Source: an uncultured Clostridia bacterium
GTDB lineage: Bacteria; Bacillota; Clostridia; Oscillospirales; Acutalibacteraceae
Direction of reading: 5' to 3'
Assembly: GCA_944380845.1 (NCBI GenBank)
Contig: CALWIU010000050.1
Location: 1 to 36,333 of the forward strand
DNA: 36,333 nt
The position numbers and the translations under genes were made by a program. The notes below the pieces were generated by a model that saw only the letters and a list, made by a program, of their open reading frames with translations, had not been told where the DNA came from and searched no databases. Position 1 is the first letter of the stretch, and each line of letters starts with the position of its first letter. Shown one piece after another: positions 7,291 to 14,212 of this stretch.

Positions 7291-7826
7291 CGGTTGTTCT
7301 CTCCTTTTTCTGCCGCAGCCGGTTCCTCTTTTCGGAACGAAACAAATTTACTGACAATATAGTTGAAAATGATGGTAAAGATGGCGGCAATGATTTTTCG
7401 TATATTCAGGTTCCCGATCACGCGGTACAGCAGTTCCACCATGCCGAATTCAAACAGCACATAGGAAAGTACTCTTCCGCCGATAAAGGATAGAAATTCC
7501 TTGGCAACGCCGCCGGCGGATCGTTCCTTGCTCTCAAAGACCAGAAGTTTATTGGTTACAAAAGCAAAGAGCACAGCGCCCAGCCATGCGGCGAACTGTG
7601 AAACCCATTCCCATCGCACCGTAATGGAACCGATATGCCCCAGAACGGTGTCTTGATCGGCGATCAAGCCGAAGAGATTGGCAATGATAAAATTGACGAC
7701 CGTTGTCATGACGCCGAAAAACAGATAGGTGACGATTTCATAGCTGAGGATTTTTGCAAAAAACGGAATCTCCATAAGTTTTTTGACAAAACCGATGGAT
7801 ACGATTTTGTTATATATTTTACGCAT
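7287..7826 (-). CDS. GtrA-like family membrane protein
   Basis: A 179-residue protein with four hydrophobic segments (about 31-55, 77-97, 110-130, 138-160) and the GtrA signature 'YLFFGVMTTVVNFIIANL' and 'FVTNKLLVFES'. GtrA-like proteins are small four-helix membrane proteins linked to flipping or transport of polyprenol-linked sugars and to cell-wall polysaccharide decoration. The C-terminal tail is charged and cytoplasmic. ATG 7826 has an AAAGAGG site. It is the first gene of a probable minus-strand operon. Confidence 0.85.
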   Translation of the reverse strand: MRKIYNKIVSIGFVKKLMEIPFFAKILSYEIVTYLFFGVMTTVVNFIIANLFGLIADQDTVLGHIGSITVRWEWVSQFAAWLGAVLFAFVTNKLLVFESKERSAGGVAKEFLSFIGGRVLSYVLFEFGMVELLYRVIGNLNIRKIIAAIFTIIFNYIVSKFVSFRKEEPAAAEKGENNR

Positions 7827-7861
7827 ATACTGCCTCTTTCTTGTTCATATGAAGTCAGCTT

Positions 7862-7891
7862 ATTTTACCATACTTACTGTAAGTATTGCAA
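7862..7891 (-). promoter_or_regulatory. Promoter of the gtrA-yhaM operon with an embedded palindrome
   Basis: On the minus strand TTGCAA (7891-7886), an 18-base spacer and TAAAAT (7867-7862) precede gtrA. The spacer is almost filled by the inverted repeat ATACTTA-CTG-TAAGTAT (7870-7886), an operator-like position where a bound protein would block RNA polymerase. Confidence 0.5.
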
Positions 7892-7910
7892 GAGCGCTTT
7901 GCGTTTTGTC

Positions 7911-7938
7911 TTGATTTTTTTATTTAAAAGTGTATAAT
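7911..7938 (+). promoter_or_regulatory. Promoter of the PAP2 phosphatase gene
   Basis: TTGATT (7911-7916), a 16-base spacer and a consensus TATAAT (7933-7938) lie 35 bases upstream of the ATG. Confidence 0.65.
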
Positions 7939-7972
7939 GAAGACATCTTAACCAAAAAAAGGAGGCGCTGAC

Positions 7973-8587
7973 ATGGGCGCATTTGAGGCAATCAGTGTGT
8001 TTGATCTCAAGGTATTTGAATGGTTTGAGCGGGTGTTGTGGAATCCGGTTCTGGATTTTATTATGGCGCTGATTTCTTTCCTCGGTGAGGACGGCATTTT
8101 ATTTATTGCGCTTATCATCGTTTTGCTCTGTTTTAAGAAAACCAGAAAAATCGGGCTGACCATGGGTGCTGCACTGCTTTTGATGCAGATTTTAAACAAT
8201 ATGGTTCTCAAAGAGATCATAGCCCGTCCGCGTCCCTTCCAGTATGAGGGATATATCGATTTCCATTATCCGGATATTGCCTTTTTCGGCAAAATACCGA
8301 CCAGTTTTTCTTTCCCTTCCGGACATACCTCCTCGGCGTTTACCTGTGCGACCGCCATGTTTGCCAACAACAAAAAAGGCGGTATCGTGATGTTTGTTTT
8401 TGCTGCCTTGATGGGAATTTCCCGCATTTATCTGCACGATCATTATTTCTCCGATGTGCTCTGCGGTATGATCTTAGGCGTTCTTTATGGCATCGCCGGG
8501 TATGTTTTGGGGAAATGGGTCTACGAGAAAGGCAAACAGCTTTGGGAAAAGAAAAAAGCAAAAAAGGCGGCTGAACCGTCGGCTTAA
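7973..8587 (+). CDS. PAP2-family membrane phosphatase (undecaprenyl-diphosphatase or lipid phosphatase type)
   Basis: A 204-residue membrane protein with all three motifs of the PAP2 / acid-phosphatase superfamily: K80-x6-RP (KEIIARPRP), PSGHTS at 115-120, and SR-x5-H-x3-D (S150 to D161). Several hydrophobic helices surround them. Such enzymes remove phosphate from undecaprenyl diphosphate or phosphatidylglycerol phosphate at the membrane; which substrate applies here cannot be read from sequence. The start has a strong AAAGGAGG site. The C-terminus is a Lys-rich cytoplasmic tail. It has its own promoter and is transcribed towards the spoIIA operon. Confidence 0.88.
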   Translation: MGAFEAISVFDLKVFEWFERVLWNPVLDFIMALISFLGEDGILFIALIIVLLCFKKTRKIGLTMGAALLLMQILNNMVLKEIIARPRPFQYEGYIDFHYPDIAFFGKIPTSFSFPSGHTSSAFTCATAMFANNKKGGIVMFVFAALMGISRIYLHDHYFSDVLCGMILGVLYGIAGYVLGKWVYEKGKQLWEKKKAKKAAEPSA

Positions 8588-8599
8588 AAGTTTTTTTCC

Positions 8600-8618
8600 T
8601 TCGACGGAATTTGTCAAA
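8600..8618 (+). promoter_or_regulatory. Two Spo0A-box-like heptamers upstream of spoIIAA
   Basis: TTCGACG (8600-8606) differs by one base from TTCGACA, the reverse complement of the Spo0A box TGTCGAA. TGTCAAA (8612-8618) differs by one base from TGTCGAA itself. They face each other just upstream of spoIIAA, an operon known to be Spo0A/SigH-controlled in Bacillus. Heptamers with one mismatch occur by chance, so this is tentative. Confidence 0.3.
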
Positions 8619-8624
8619 AAATAC

Positions 8625-8668
8625 AAGGACAAGCGTTTATCATGAGGATAGCGCTTGTCCTTATTTTA
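8625..8668 (+). terminator. Hairpin between the PAP2 gene and spoIIAA
   Basis: AAGGACAAGCG (8625-8635) pairs perfectly with CGCTTGTCCTT (8652-8662), followed by ATTTTATG, a weak T-run. It may terminate the PAP2 transcript. It ends just before the spoIIAA ribosome site, so a role in the spoIIAA leader is also possible. Confidence 0.5.
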
Positions 8669-8686
8669 TGTTTAGGAGGTTTTGAT

Positions 8687-9010
8687 ATGCCGGTGCAGCT
8701 TACGGCTCAGGGAAAAACGCTTTTTGCGCTTCTGTCCGGCGATATTGATCATCATACCGCGCCCGCGCTTCGCGAGCAGATAGATAACGCAGTGACAGAG
8801 TATCGACCGCGTATGTTATGTTTGGATTTCTCGGCAGTCAGTTTTATGGACAGTTCGGGTGTTGGGCTGGTCATGGGGCGATATCGTCACAATGCCGCTT
8901 TTGGCGGTGACACACAGGTCTGCGGGTTATCGCCTTCTGCAGAGCGAATTATGAAAATGTCTGGGCTGGGTAAAATCGTATCTTTCAAAAAGAATGCGGA
9001 AGGAGGTTGA
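8687..9010 (+). CDS. spoIIAA: Anti-sigma F factor antagonist SpoIIAA
   Basis: A 107-residue STAS-domain protein. The start at 8687 is chosen over an in-frame ATG at 8642 because AGGAGG (8674-8679) sits just before it and the upstream start would lie inside a hairpin. The conserved site FMDSSGVGLVMGRY carries the Ser pair at 56-57, one of which is the residue phosphorylated by SpoIIAB in the family. Dephosphorylated SpoIIAA binds SpoIIAB and releases sigma F in the forespore. It is the first gene of the three-gene operon; its stop overlaps the ribosome-site region of spoIIAB. Confidence 0.93.
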   Translation: MPVQLTAQGKTLFALLSGDIDHHTAPALREQIDNAVTEYRPRMLCLDFSAVSFMDSSGVGLVMGRYRHNAAFGGDTQVCGLSPSAERIMKMSGLGKIVSFKKNAEGG

Positions 9011-9015
9011 ATGAA

Positions 9016-9447
9016 ATGGAAAAAATCAACGAATTTCGCATGACGCTGTGGGCAAAGAGTGTCAATGAAGGTTTTTGCCGCGCCGCCGTTGCGGCTTTTG
9101 CCGCTCAGGCAGACCCAACGGCAGAGGAAATCAGCGATATTAAAACGGCTGTCAGTGAGGCGGTGACAAATTGTATTGTTCACGCATATCCGCACACGGA
9201 CGGCAGAATCTATTTGTCCTGTCAGCTTTATCGGGACGGAAGGCTTCGTATCAGCATTCGGGATACCGGCTGCGGGATTGAGGATATCAAAAAGGCTCGT
9301 GAGCCGCTGTTTTCTACGATGGGCGGCGATCGCTCGGGGCTCGGCTTTTCCGTCATGGAATCCTTTTCAGACAAGATGCTGGTGCGCTCCCGTCCGGGAA
9401 AAGGCACGACGGTAATTTTGGAAAAAAGAATTCGAGGTCGCACATGA
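9016..9447 (+). CDS. spoIIAB: Anti-sigma F factor / serine kinase SpoIIAB
   Basis: A 143-residue GHKL-type ATPase/kinase. The N-box (EAVTNCIVHAY, E48 and N52), G1 box (DTGCGI, 83-88) and G2 box (GLG at 108-110) are all present. SpoIIAB binds sigma F with ATP and keeps it inactive, and it phosphorylates SpoIIAA. I choose ATG 9016, nine bases after AGGAGG (9001-9006), over an in-frame TTG at 9007 that directly abuts that site. Its stop overlaps the sigF start (ATGA, 9444-9447). Confidence 0.95.
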   Translation: MEKINEFRMTLWAKSVNEGFCRAAVAAFAAQADPTAEEISDIKTAVSEAVTNCIVHAYPHTDGRIYLSCQLYRDGRLRISIRDTGCGIEDIKKAREPLFSTMGGDRSGLGFSVMESFSDKMLVRSRPGKGTTVILEKRIRGRT

Positions 9448-10112
9448 CGCAGCAGGCAGAACAGCGACAGCGTCGGATCGAAGAAAACCTCGGTCTGGTT
9501 CACGCCTGCGCAAATCGGTTGCTGGGACGCAGCGCGAGCTATGAAGATCTGGTCGGCGCGGGCTGTGTTGGGCTGGTAAAAGCGGCGGACGGATTCGACC
9601 CGTCGCTTGGGTATGCTTTTTCCACCTATGCTGTCCCGGTGATTTTAGGTGAGATGCGCCGTCTGCTGCGGGAAGAAAGCGCGCTTAAGGTCAGCAGATC
9701 CGCGAGGGAAAAGGCAGCGCGTCTTTGTGAAATACAAAAACAACTGCGTTCACACGATGGCAGGGAACCAACCATTGGTCAAATTGCGGAAAAAGCGGGA
9801 ATGGAAAGCAGTGAAGCCGCTGCTTTGCTCTTTGCAAGTTTGCCCGCACTTCCTCTTGTGACGGAATATGACGGGGAAGAGCGTCCGATGGAGATCCCCT
9901 GTGAGAGCGGAGAACAGCCGATTCTGGAAAAGCTGTCATTGGAAAAAGCAATGACGCTTTTGCCGGAAAAGGATCGTCTTTTGATTGAGTGTCGCTATTT
10001 TCACGCCATGACGCAGACGGCAACAGCGGAAAAACTCGGAATGAGTCAGGTGCAGGTTTCCCGCAGGGAAAAGGCGATTCTGCGAACGCTTCGCGGATAT
10101 TTGAGCGAATAA
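9444..10112 (+). CDS. sigF: RNA polymerase sigma-F factor, forespore-specific
   Basis: A 222-residue sigma-70 family protein. Region 2 is clear (SYEDLVGAGCVGLVKAADGF and FSTYAVPVILGEMRRLLRE), region 3 lies around 85-125, and region 4 has a helix-turn-helix near the C-terminus (TATAEKLGMSQVQVSRREK). Position as the third gene of spoIIAA-spoIIAB-sigF, with four-base overlap, fixes the identity as sigma F. It starts the forespore programme of sporulation, so the host should make endospores or carry the programme. A terminator follows 18 bases later. Confidence 0.95.
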   Translation: MTQQAEQRQRRIEENLGLVHACANRLLGRSASYEDLVGAGCVGLVKAADGFDPSLGYAFSTYAVPVILGEMRRLLREESALKVSRSAREKAARLCEIQKQLRSHDGREPTIGQIAEKAGMESSEAAALLFASLPALPLVTEYDGEERPMEIPCESGEQPILEKLSLEKAMTLLPEKDRLLIECRYFHAMTQTATAEKLGMSQVQVSRREKAILRTLRGYLSE

Positions 10113-10129
10113 AACCGGTGTCGCCGGTC

Positions 10130-10170
10130 AAAGCCTTGAAAATTGCGCTTGCGGTTTTCAGGGCTTTTTT
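10130..10170 (+). terminator. Terminator of the spoIIA operon
   Basis: AAAGCCTTGAAAA pairs with TTTTCAGGGCTTT (one G-U pair) around a 12-base loop and ends in a run of six T. Confidence 0.85.
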
Positions 10171-10285
10171 GCTGTCTGATTGTGCGGAATCTTTTCTGCT
10201 GCGGAAGTTTGCCGATCGTTTAAAAAAAGATGTCGATCCTTTTTTCATGGCAAGGACCTCTTCGCATATTTTTAGAAAAAAGGAC

Positions 10286-10314
10286 TTGACAAGAGCTGTT
10301 CCCTTTCGTATAAT
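10286..10314 (+). promoter_or_regulatory. Consensus promoter of the ylxM-ffh operon
   Basis: TTGACA (10286-10291), exactly 17 bases, TATAAT (10309-10314): a perfect sigma-A consensus, fitting strong constitutive expression of signal-recognition and ribosomal genes. A hairpin follows in the leader. Confidence 0.88.
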
Positions 10315-10321
10315 AGAGGGG

Positions 10322-10345
10322 CTGTAAAGATAAAATACTTTACAG
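10322..10345 (+). promoter_or_regulatory. Leader hairpin at the 5' end of the ylxM transcript
   Basis: CTGTAAAG (10322-10329) and CTTTACAG (10338-10345) form a perfect 8-bp stem with an all-A/T eight-base loop. It starts about eight bases after the -10 box, so it would lie at the very 5' end of the mRNA, where such stems often protect against degradation. No T-run follows, so it is not a terminator. Confidence 0.5.
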
Positions 10346-10365
10346 ATGAGCACTGTGGTGAGACA

Positions 10366-10719
10366 ATGGCAAAAAATTATAATTATGCCGTTTTGCTGGA
10401 TTTTTACGGAGATCTGCTGACGGAAAAACGAAAAGATTTTGTCAACTATTATTATAACGAGGATTTGTCTTTGGCGGAGATTGCGGAAAACGAAGGCTTG
10501 ACCCGTCAGGGCGTGCGCGATACGATCCAGCGCGCACAGCAGCAATTATCGGAATATGAAGAGAGTCTTCATATGGCGCGTACATTCCGCACGCTTTCTC
10601 AAAAGGCGGAAACGCTTTTGCGCCTTGCCGATGAGATGGAGCATGGCGCGCAGGACGAACAAAAAGCGATACTTGAAAAGATTCGCGCCATTGCGAGAGA
10701 ATTACAAAATTTAGGATGA
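10366..10719 (+). CDS. ylxM: YlxM/p13-family helix-turn-helix protein
   Basis: A 117-residue helical protein with a sigma-region-4-like helix-turn-helix at about 35-60 (EDLSLAEIAENEGLTRQGVRDTIQRA), typical of YlxM. The family is encoded next to ffh in many Firmicutes and is thought to modulate the signal recognition particle. It stops six bases before the ffh ATG. The ribosome site is weak (GGTGAG), which may keep its level below that of Ffh. Confidence 0.9.
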   Translation: MAKNYNYAVLLDFYGDLLTEKRKDFVNYYYNEDLSLAEIAENEGLTRQGVRDTIQRAQQQLSEYEESLHMARTFRTLSQKAETLLRLADEMEHGAQDEQKAILEKIRAIARELQNLG

Positions 10720-10725
10720 GTCATT

Positions 10726-12063
10726 ATGGCATTTGAAGGTCTTTCCGACCGGCTGGAAGAAGCCTTTAAAAAATTAAAAAGTAAGGGCAGCCTGACTGAA
10801 GCAGATGTAAAGGATGCCATGCGCACGGTTCGTATGGCGCTTTTGGAGGCGGATGTCAGTTACAAGGTCGCCAAGGATTTTACCAACGCAGTGACCGAAA
10901 AGGCGATCGGCGCAAAGGTGATGGAAAGCCTGACGCCGGCGCAGATGGTCATTAAAATTGTGAATGAGGAATTGACGGCTCTGATGGGCGGTACCGAAGC
11001 AAGGCTTGCTTACGCGTCACATCCTCCTACCATCATTATGATGTGCGGTTTGCAGGGCGCCGGTAAAACCACCCACTGCGCCAAAATCGCGTATCGCCTG
11101 AAACAGCAGGGACATCGTCCTTTAATGGCGGCTTGCGATATTTATCGTCCCGCCGCGATTAAACAGTTGCAAGTAATTGGTGATGCGGTCGGCGTACCAG
11201 TTTTTGAAATGGGAACGGAAAATCCCGTTACCATCGCCAAAGAAGCAGTCAAACTCGCCAAAGACAAGGGCTATGATTATTTATTGATTGATACGGCGGG
11301 TCGTTTGCATATTGACGAACAGCTCATGCAGGAGCTGAAAGACATCAAAGCTCAGGTCAAGCCCCATGAAATTCTTCTGGTTGTAGATGCCATGACCGGT
11401 CAGGATGCGGTCAATGTGGCGGCTTCCTTCAACGAAGCACTGGGTATTGACGGTTTGGTGCTGACCAAACTGGATGGCGACACCAGAGGCGGCGCAGCGC
11501 TTTCCGCCCGTGCGGTTACCGGTAAACCGATTAAATTTGTCGGTATCGGTGAAAAGCCGGGAGATCTGGATGTGTTTCATCCCGACCGTATGGCGTCCCG
11601 TATTTTGGGTATGGGCGATATGCTTTCCCTCATCGAAAAGGCAGAGCAAAGTCTGGATGAGAAAAAAGCCGCTGAACTGGAAGAAAAGCTGCGGAAAAAT
11701 AAATTTGATCTGAACGATCTGCTCAGTCAAATGCAGGAAATGCGCAAGCTCGGTTCCATTAAGGATATTTTATCCATGCTTCCCGGTATTGGCAACAAGA
11801 TCAAAGATGCAGATATTGATGAAAGTGCCCTCGGAAAAACCGAAGCGATTATCCGTTCCATGACGCCGAAGGAACGCAGCAATCCCGATATCATCAATCC
11901 TTCCCGCAAGCGTCGTATCGCGGCAGGCTGCGGAATGCGCGTTGAGGATGTCAACCGGCTGTTGTCCCAGTATCGCCAAATGCAGAAAATGTTTAAACAG
12001 ATGAACAGCAAATCTGCTCGAAAAGCCATGCGCCGGAGGGGCGGCTTCCCGGGTATGATGTAA
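10726..12063 (+). CDS. ffh: Signal recognition particle protein Ffh
   Basis: A 445-residue SRP54 GTPase with N domain (1-90), G domain (about 95-295) and Met-rich M domain (about 300-445). Nucleotide motifs are visible: GLQGAGKTT starting at 108, DTAGR at about 189, TKLDGD at about 247. The M domain has the RNA-binding helix-turn-helix region (SNPDIINPSRKRRIAAGCG) and the tail QMNSKSARKAMRRRGG. With SRP RNA, Ffh binds signal sequences on nascent chains and delivers them to FtsY at the membrane. Length is normal for bacteria. It sits between ylxM and rpsP in the classical order. Confidence 0.98.
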   Translation: MAFEGLSDRLEEAFKKLKSKGSLTEADVKDAMRTVRMALLEADVSYKVAKDFTNAVTEKAIGAKVMESLTPAQMVIKIVNEELTALMGGTEARLAYASHPPTIIMMCGLQGAGKTTHCAKIAYRLKQQGHRPLMAACDIYRPAAIKQLQVIGDAVGVPVFEMGTENPVTIAKEAVKLAKDKGYDYLLIDTAGRLHIDEQLMQELKDIKAQVKPHEILLVVDAMTGQDAVNVAASFNEALGIDGLVLTKLDGDTRGGAALSARAVTGKPIKFVGIGEKPGDLDVFHPDRMASRILGMGDMLSLIEKAEQSLDEKKAAELEEKLRKNKFDLNDLLSQMQEMRKLGSIKDILSMLPGIGNKIKDADIDESALGKTEAIIRSMTPKERSNPDIINPSRKRRIAAGCGMRVEDVNRLLSQYRQMQKMFKQMNSKSARKAMRRRGGFPGMM

Positions 12064-12125
12064 GGTAAACACATGGAACCCCATGTTTTTATACAGAAAA
12101 TTTTTCTTAATTCGGAGGAATACTC

Positions 12126-12371
12126 ATGGCAGTAAAAATGCGTTTGCGCCGGATGGGCGCAAAAAAAGCACCGTTCTATCGCATTGTAGTTGCGGATTCC
12201 AGATATCCGCGTGACGGTCGTTTCATTGAAGAAATCGGTTATTATAACCCCGTTTCCGATCCTGTTCAGATCAAAATCGATGCTGAAAAAGCAAAGAAAT
12301 GGATCGAGAACGGCGCTCAGCCCACCGATACCGTTAAAACCCTGCTGAAGAAAAACGGTGTAATCGAATGA
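12126..12371 (+). CDS. rpsP: Small ribosomal subunit protein bS16
   Basis: An 81-residue protein with the full bS16 pattern: [20 protein letters not shown] at the start, [22 protein letters not shown], and [16 protein letters not shown]. It is an assembly and structural protein of the 30S body. A CGGAGGAA site precedes the ATG. A weak stem (ACATGG with CCATGT, 12071-12086) followed by T5 lies between ffh and this gene and might lower read-through, but the operon order is conserved. Confidence 0.97.
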   Translation: MAVKMRLRRMGAKKAPFYRIVVADSRYPRDGRFIEEIGYYNPVSDPVQIKIDAEKAKKWIENGAQPTDTVKTLLKKNGVIE

Positions 12372-12416
12372 TTTGCGCTTGAACAAGCGTTGACATGTTG
12401 AAAAGGAGAAACCAGA

Positions 12417-12650
12417 ATGCAGGATTTGCTTCTTGAAATGGCGAAAGGCCTTGTTGAGCAGCCGGACGCGGTTTCGGTGAGCGTTGACGAGCCTGACGCT
12501 GAGGGCGTTACGGTCTATCATTTACATGTCGCCCCCGATGATATGGGTCGCGTGATCGGCAAACACGGTAAGATTGCAAAAGCACTTCGTGTCGTGATGA
12601 AAGCCACATCGACCAGAAACGGCGAAAAGGTTCAGGTAGAGATCGACTGA
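12417..12650 (+). CDS. khpA: KH-domain RNA-binding protein KhpA (YlqC family)
   Basis: A 77-residue single type-II KH domain with the GxxG loop GKHG at 48-51 (RVIGKHGKIAKALR). In Firmicutes KhpA pairs with KhpB/EloR to bind RNA and influence cell elongation and division. It follows rpsP by 45 bases with an AAGGAG site. The usual next genes rimM, trmD and rplS are not present: a strong terminator follows and an unrelated gene comes next. Confidence 0.93.
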   Translation: MQDLLLEMAKGLVEQPDAVSVSVDEPDAEGVTVYHLHVAPDDMGRVIGKHGKIAKALRVVMKATSTRNGEKVQVEID

Positions 12651-12679
12651 TCCTTTACTGATAAGGTAAAAAACAACGG

Positions 12680-12717
12680 TTAGGGCACCCTCTTCATTGA
12701 GGGTGCCCTAATATTTT
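12680..12717 (+). terminator. Terminator of the ylxM-ffh-rpsP-khpA operon
   Basis: A perfect 13-bp stem (12680-12692 with 12699-12711; TTAGGGCACCCTC and its complement) with a six-base loop, followed by TATTTTGT. It is 29 bases after the khpA stop. Confidence 0.88.
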
Positions 12718-12875
12718 GTAAACAGCCAAAACCTTGCAGCAAAAAAGATTCTTTGTATTTTCTGTTTATGAGGTAAAAAAATTCATTCTCACTGCGTTGA
12801 ATATCCTTTGTTTTGGCGGTTTCCCCACGCGATCGACAGCCTGAGAGCATATTTACCTTCGCTTTCTTTATCGGA

Positions 12876-12904
12876 TTGCTTTTCCTTGCATACTACTGTA
12901 TAAT
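12876..12904 (+). promoter_or_regulatory. Promoter of the orphan hydrolase gene
   Basis: TTGCTT (12876-12881), 17 bases, TATAAT (12899-12904). Transcription would begin near 12911, leaving only 12 bases before the ATG at 12923, which supports the later start at 12941. Confidence 0.65.
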
Positions 12905-12940
12905 CAAAGGGAAAACGGATTTATGTTTAGTGGTGGCTAT

Positions 12941-13996
12941 ATGAAATATTTTTATTTTTATATTGGTGTTGCAGAAAACCACGAAATCGATTTTCGTGCG
13001 TTACATGAATTCCTGGTAAAAGCAGACAAATATGAGAACGCCGGCGTTTTTGTTATAGATGACCATAACTTTAAAGATTTTGTTGTGAAGTCCAATATCA
13101 AAAAATTCTTTTACACGGGAAGTGAGTATGTTGTAATATATGGCGAAGACGGGTACTGGTATGAACTTAGAGAAAATGCAATCGTGAAGAGCCAAAAGAA
13201 AGCAACGATGACAGTTGACGCTATCTGGGCTAAAGCAGAAAAATATTCTCTTCAATTGGAAAAGCAAAAAGCAAAAAAGGCAGCCATTTTAAAAAATGCA
13301 ACCGGATTGATAAACAGCGGTGGATGGACGCGAAGCCGTTTCAAGAAATATTTTTATGCCGACAAAAAACAAAATCTTTTGATACCCTATCGATTTAGAA
13401 AAGCCCAAAGAAGCAGGCAACCACTGATCGTGTATTGCGGCGGAGCCGGAACAATCGGTGGAGATAATTTGAAACCGCTGTTTGAGTTCCTCTGGGCAGC
13501 AAGCGGCATAAAAGCCGTTCAGAAAGATCTGAATATTCTGATTCCGCAGCGTTTTGTCTCAGAAAGTGACATTGAGGATAAGAGCATCAGCATATATGTC
13601 GATCATTTGGCAATTCTCATAAATGAACTTGTTCGCAAGTATGAAATGGATGCAAATAGGATATATATTTACGGTATCTCGAATGGCGCAATGTGTACTT
13701 GGAAAGCCCTGCTGAATCATCCTGACCTTTTTGCCGCTGCTGTTGCAGGGATGGGATGGGTGTTCAACTATGATACCATTGATTTGAAAAAAATAACGCC
13801 TGTCCCGATCTGGATTGCTCATGCAAGCAACGACAAAGTCGTAAATATAATGAGTGATGATTATTGCTATGAAAAACTGAAAGCACTCGGTGCGGATGTC
13901 CTCTATACACGCTGGGACAAATACGGTCATTCAATGGCTGAAATGTTTTTTAAAAAGGAAAAATGGTTGGCGTGGCTTTTATCAAAATCGAAATAA
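12941..13996 (+). CDS. Alpha/beta hydrolase (PHB-depolymerase/feruloyl-esterase-like) with unknown N-terminal domain
   Basis: I prefer the start at 12941 (351 residues) over ATG 12923, because GGTGG lies just before it. The C-terminal half (about 145-351) is an alpha/beta hydrolase: nucleophile elbow GISNGAM with S247, candidate acid D298 (ASNDKVV) and base H330 (YGHSMAE), plus an early oxyanion-like YCGGAGTIGG strand-loop. This order and the 'RIYIYGISNGAM' strand resemble esterases of the PHB depolymerase/feruloyl esterase group. Residues 1-100 are a separate hydrophilic domain that I do not recognise, followed by a Lys/Ala-rich helix. No signal peptide is visible, so it is probably cytoplasmic. 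It stands alone with its own promoter. The substrate is unknown. Confidence 0.82.
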   Translation: MKYFYFYIGVAENHEIDFRALHEFLVKADKYENAGVFVIDDHNFKDFVVKSNIKKFFYTGSEYVVIYGEDGYWYELRENAIVKSQKKATMTVDAIWAKAEKYSLQLEKQKAKKAAILKNATGLINSGGWTRSRFKKYFYADKKQNLLIPYRFRKAQRSRQPLIVYCGGAGTIGGDNLKPLFEFLWAASGIKAVQKDLNILIPQRFVSESDIEDKSISIYVDHLAILINELVRKYEMDANRIYIYGISNGAMCTWKALLNHPDLFAAAVAGMGWVFNYDTIDLKKITPVPIWIAHASNDKVVNIMSDDYCYEKLKALGADVLYTRWDKYGHSMAEMFFKKEKWLAWLLSKSK

Positions 13997-14100
13997 ATTG
14001 CAAATCGTTTTCTCCTCAAATCGGGCACTCCATGGCCTGCGGTCGGTTTCGGAAATGTACGGCAGGCGGAAAGAGGGAAGCCTTTTCGGAAAAAGAATGT

Positions 14101-14131
14101 AAAAAAACAGCATAGCCGAAACGATGCTGTT
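14101..14131 (-). terminator. Terminator of ribU
   Basis: AACAGCAT (14106-14113) pairs with ATGCTGTT (14124-14131). On the minus strand the stem runs into TTTTTTT (14107-14101), as expected for the end of the ribU transcript 80 bases after its stop. Confidence 0.7.
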
Positions 14132-14212
14132 ATCTTGAAAGCCCTGCGAGCCCCTTTTTCAGCAAGGGCGCTCGCTTTGCTTTCTGTTTGCTTATGGGAT
14201 AGGAACGGGGCG

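Noticed and set aside
12069-12090. Terminator between ffh and rpsP
   Set aside because: Only a 6-bp stem before T5; too weak to call as a separate terminator in a conserved operon.
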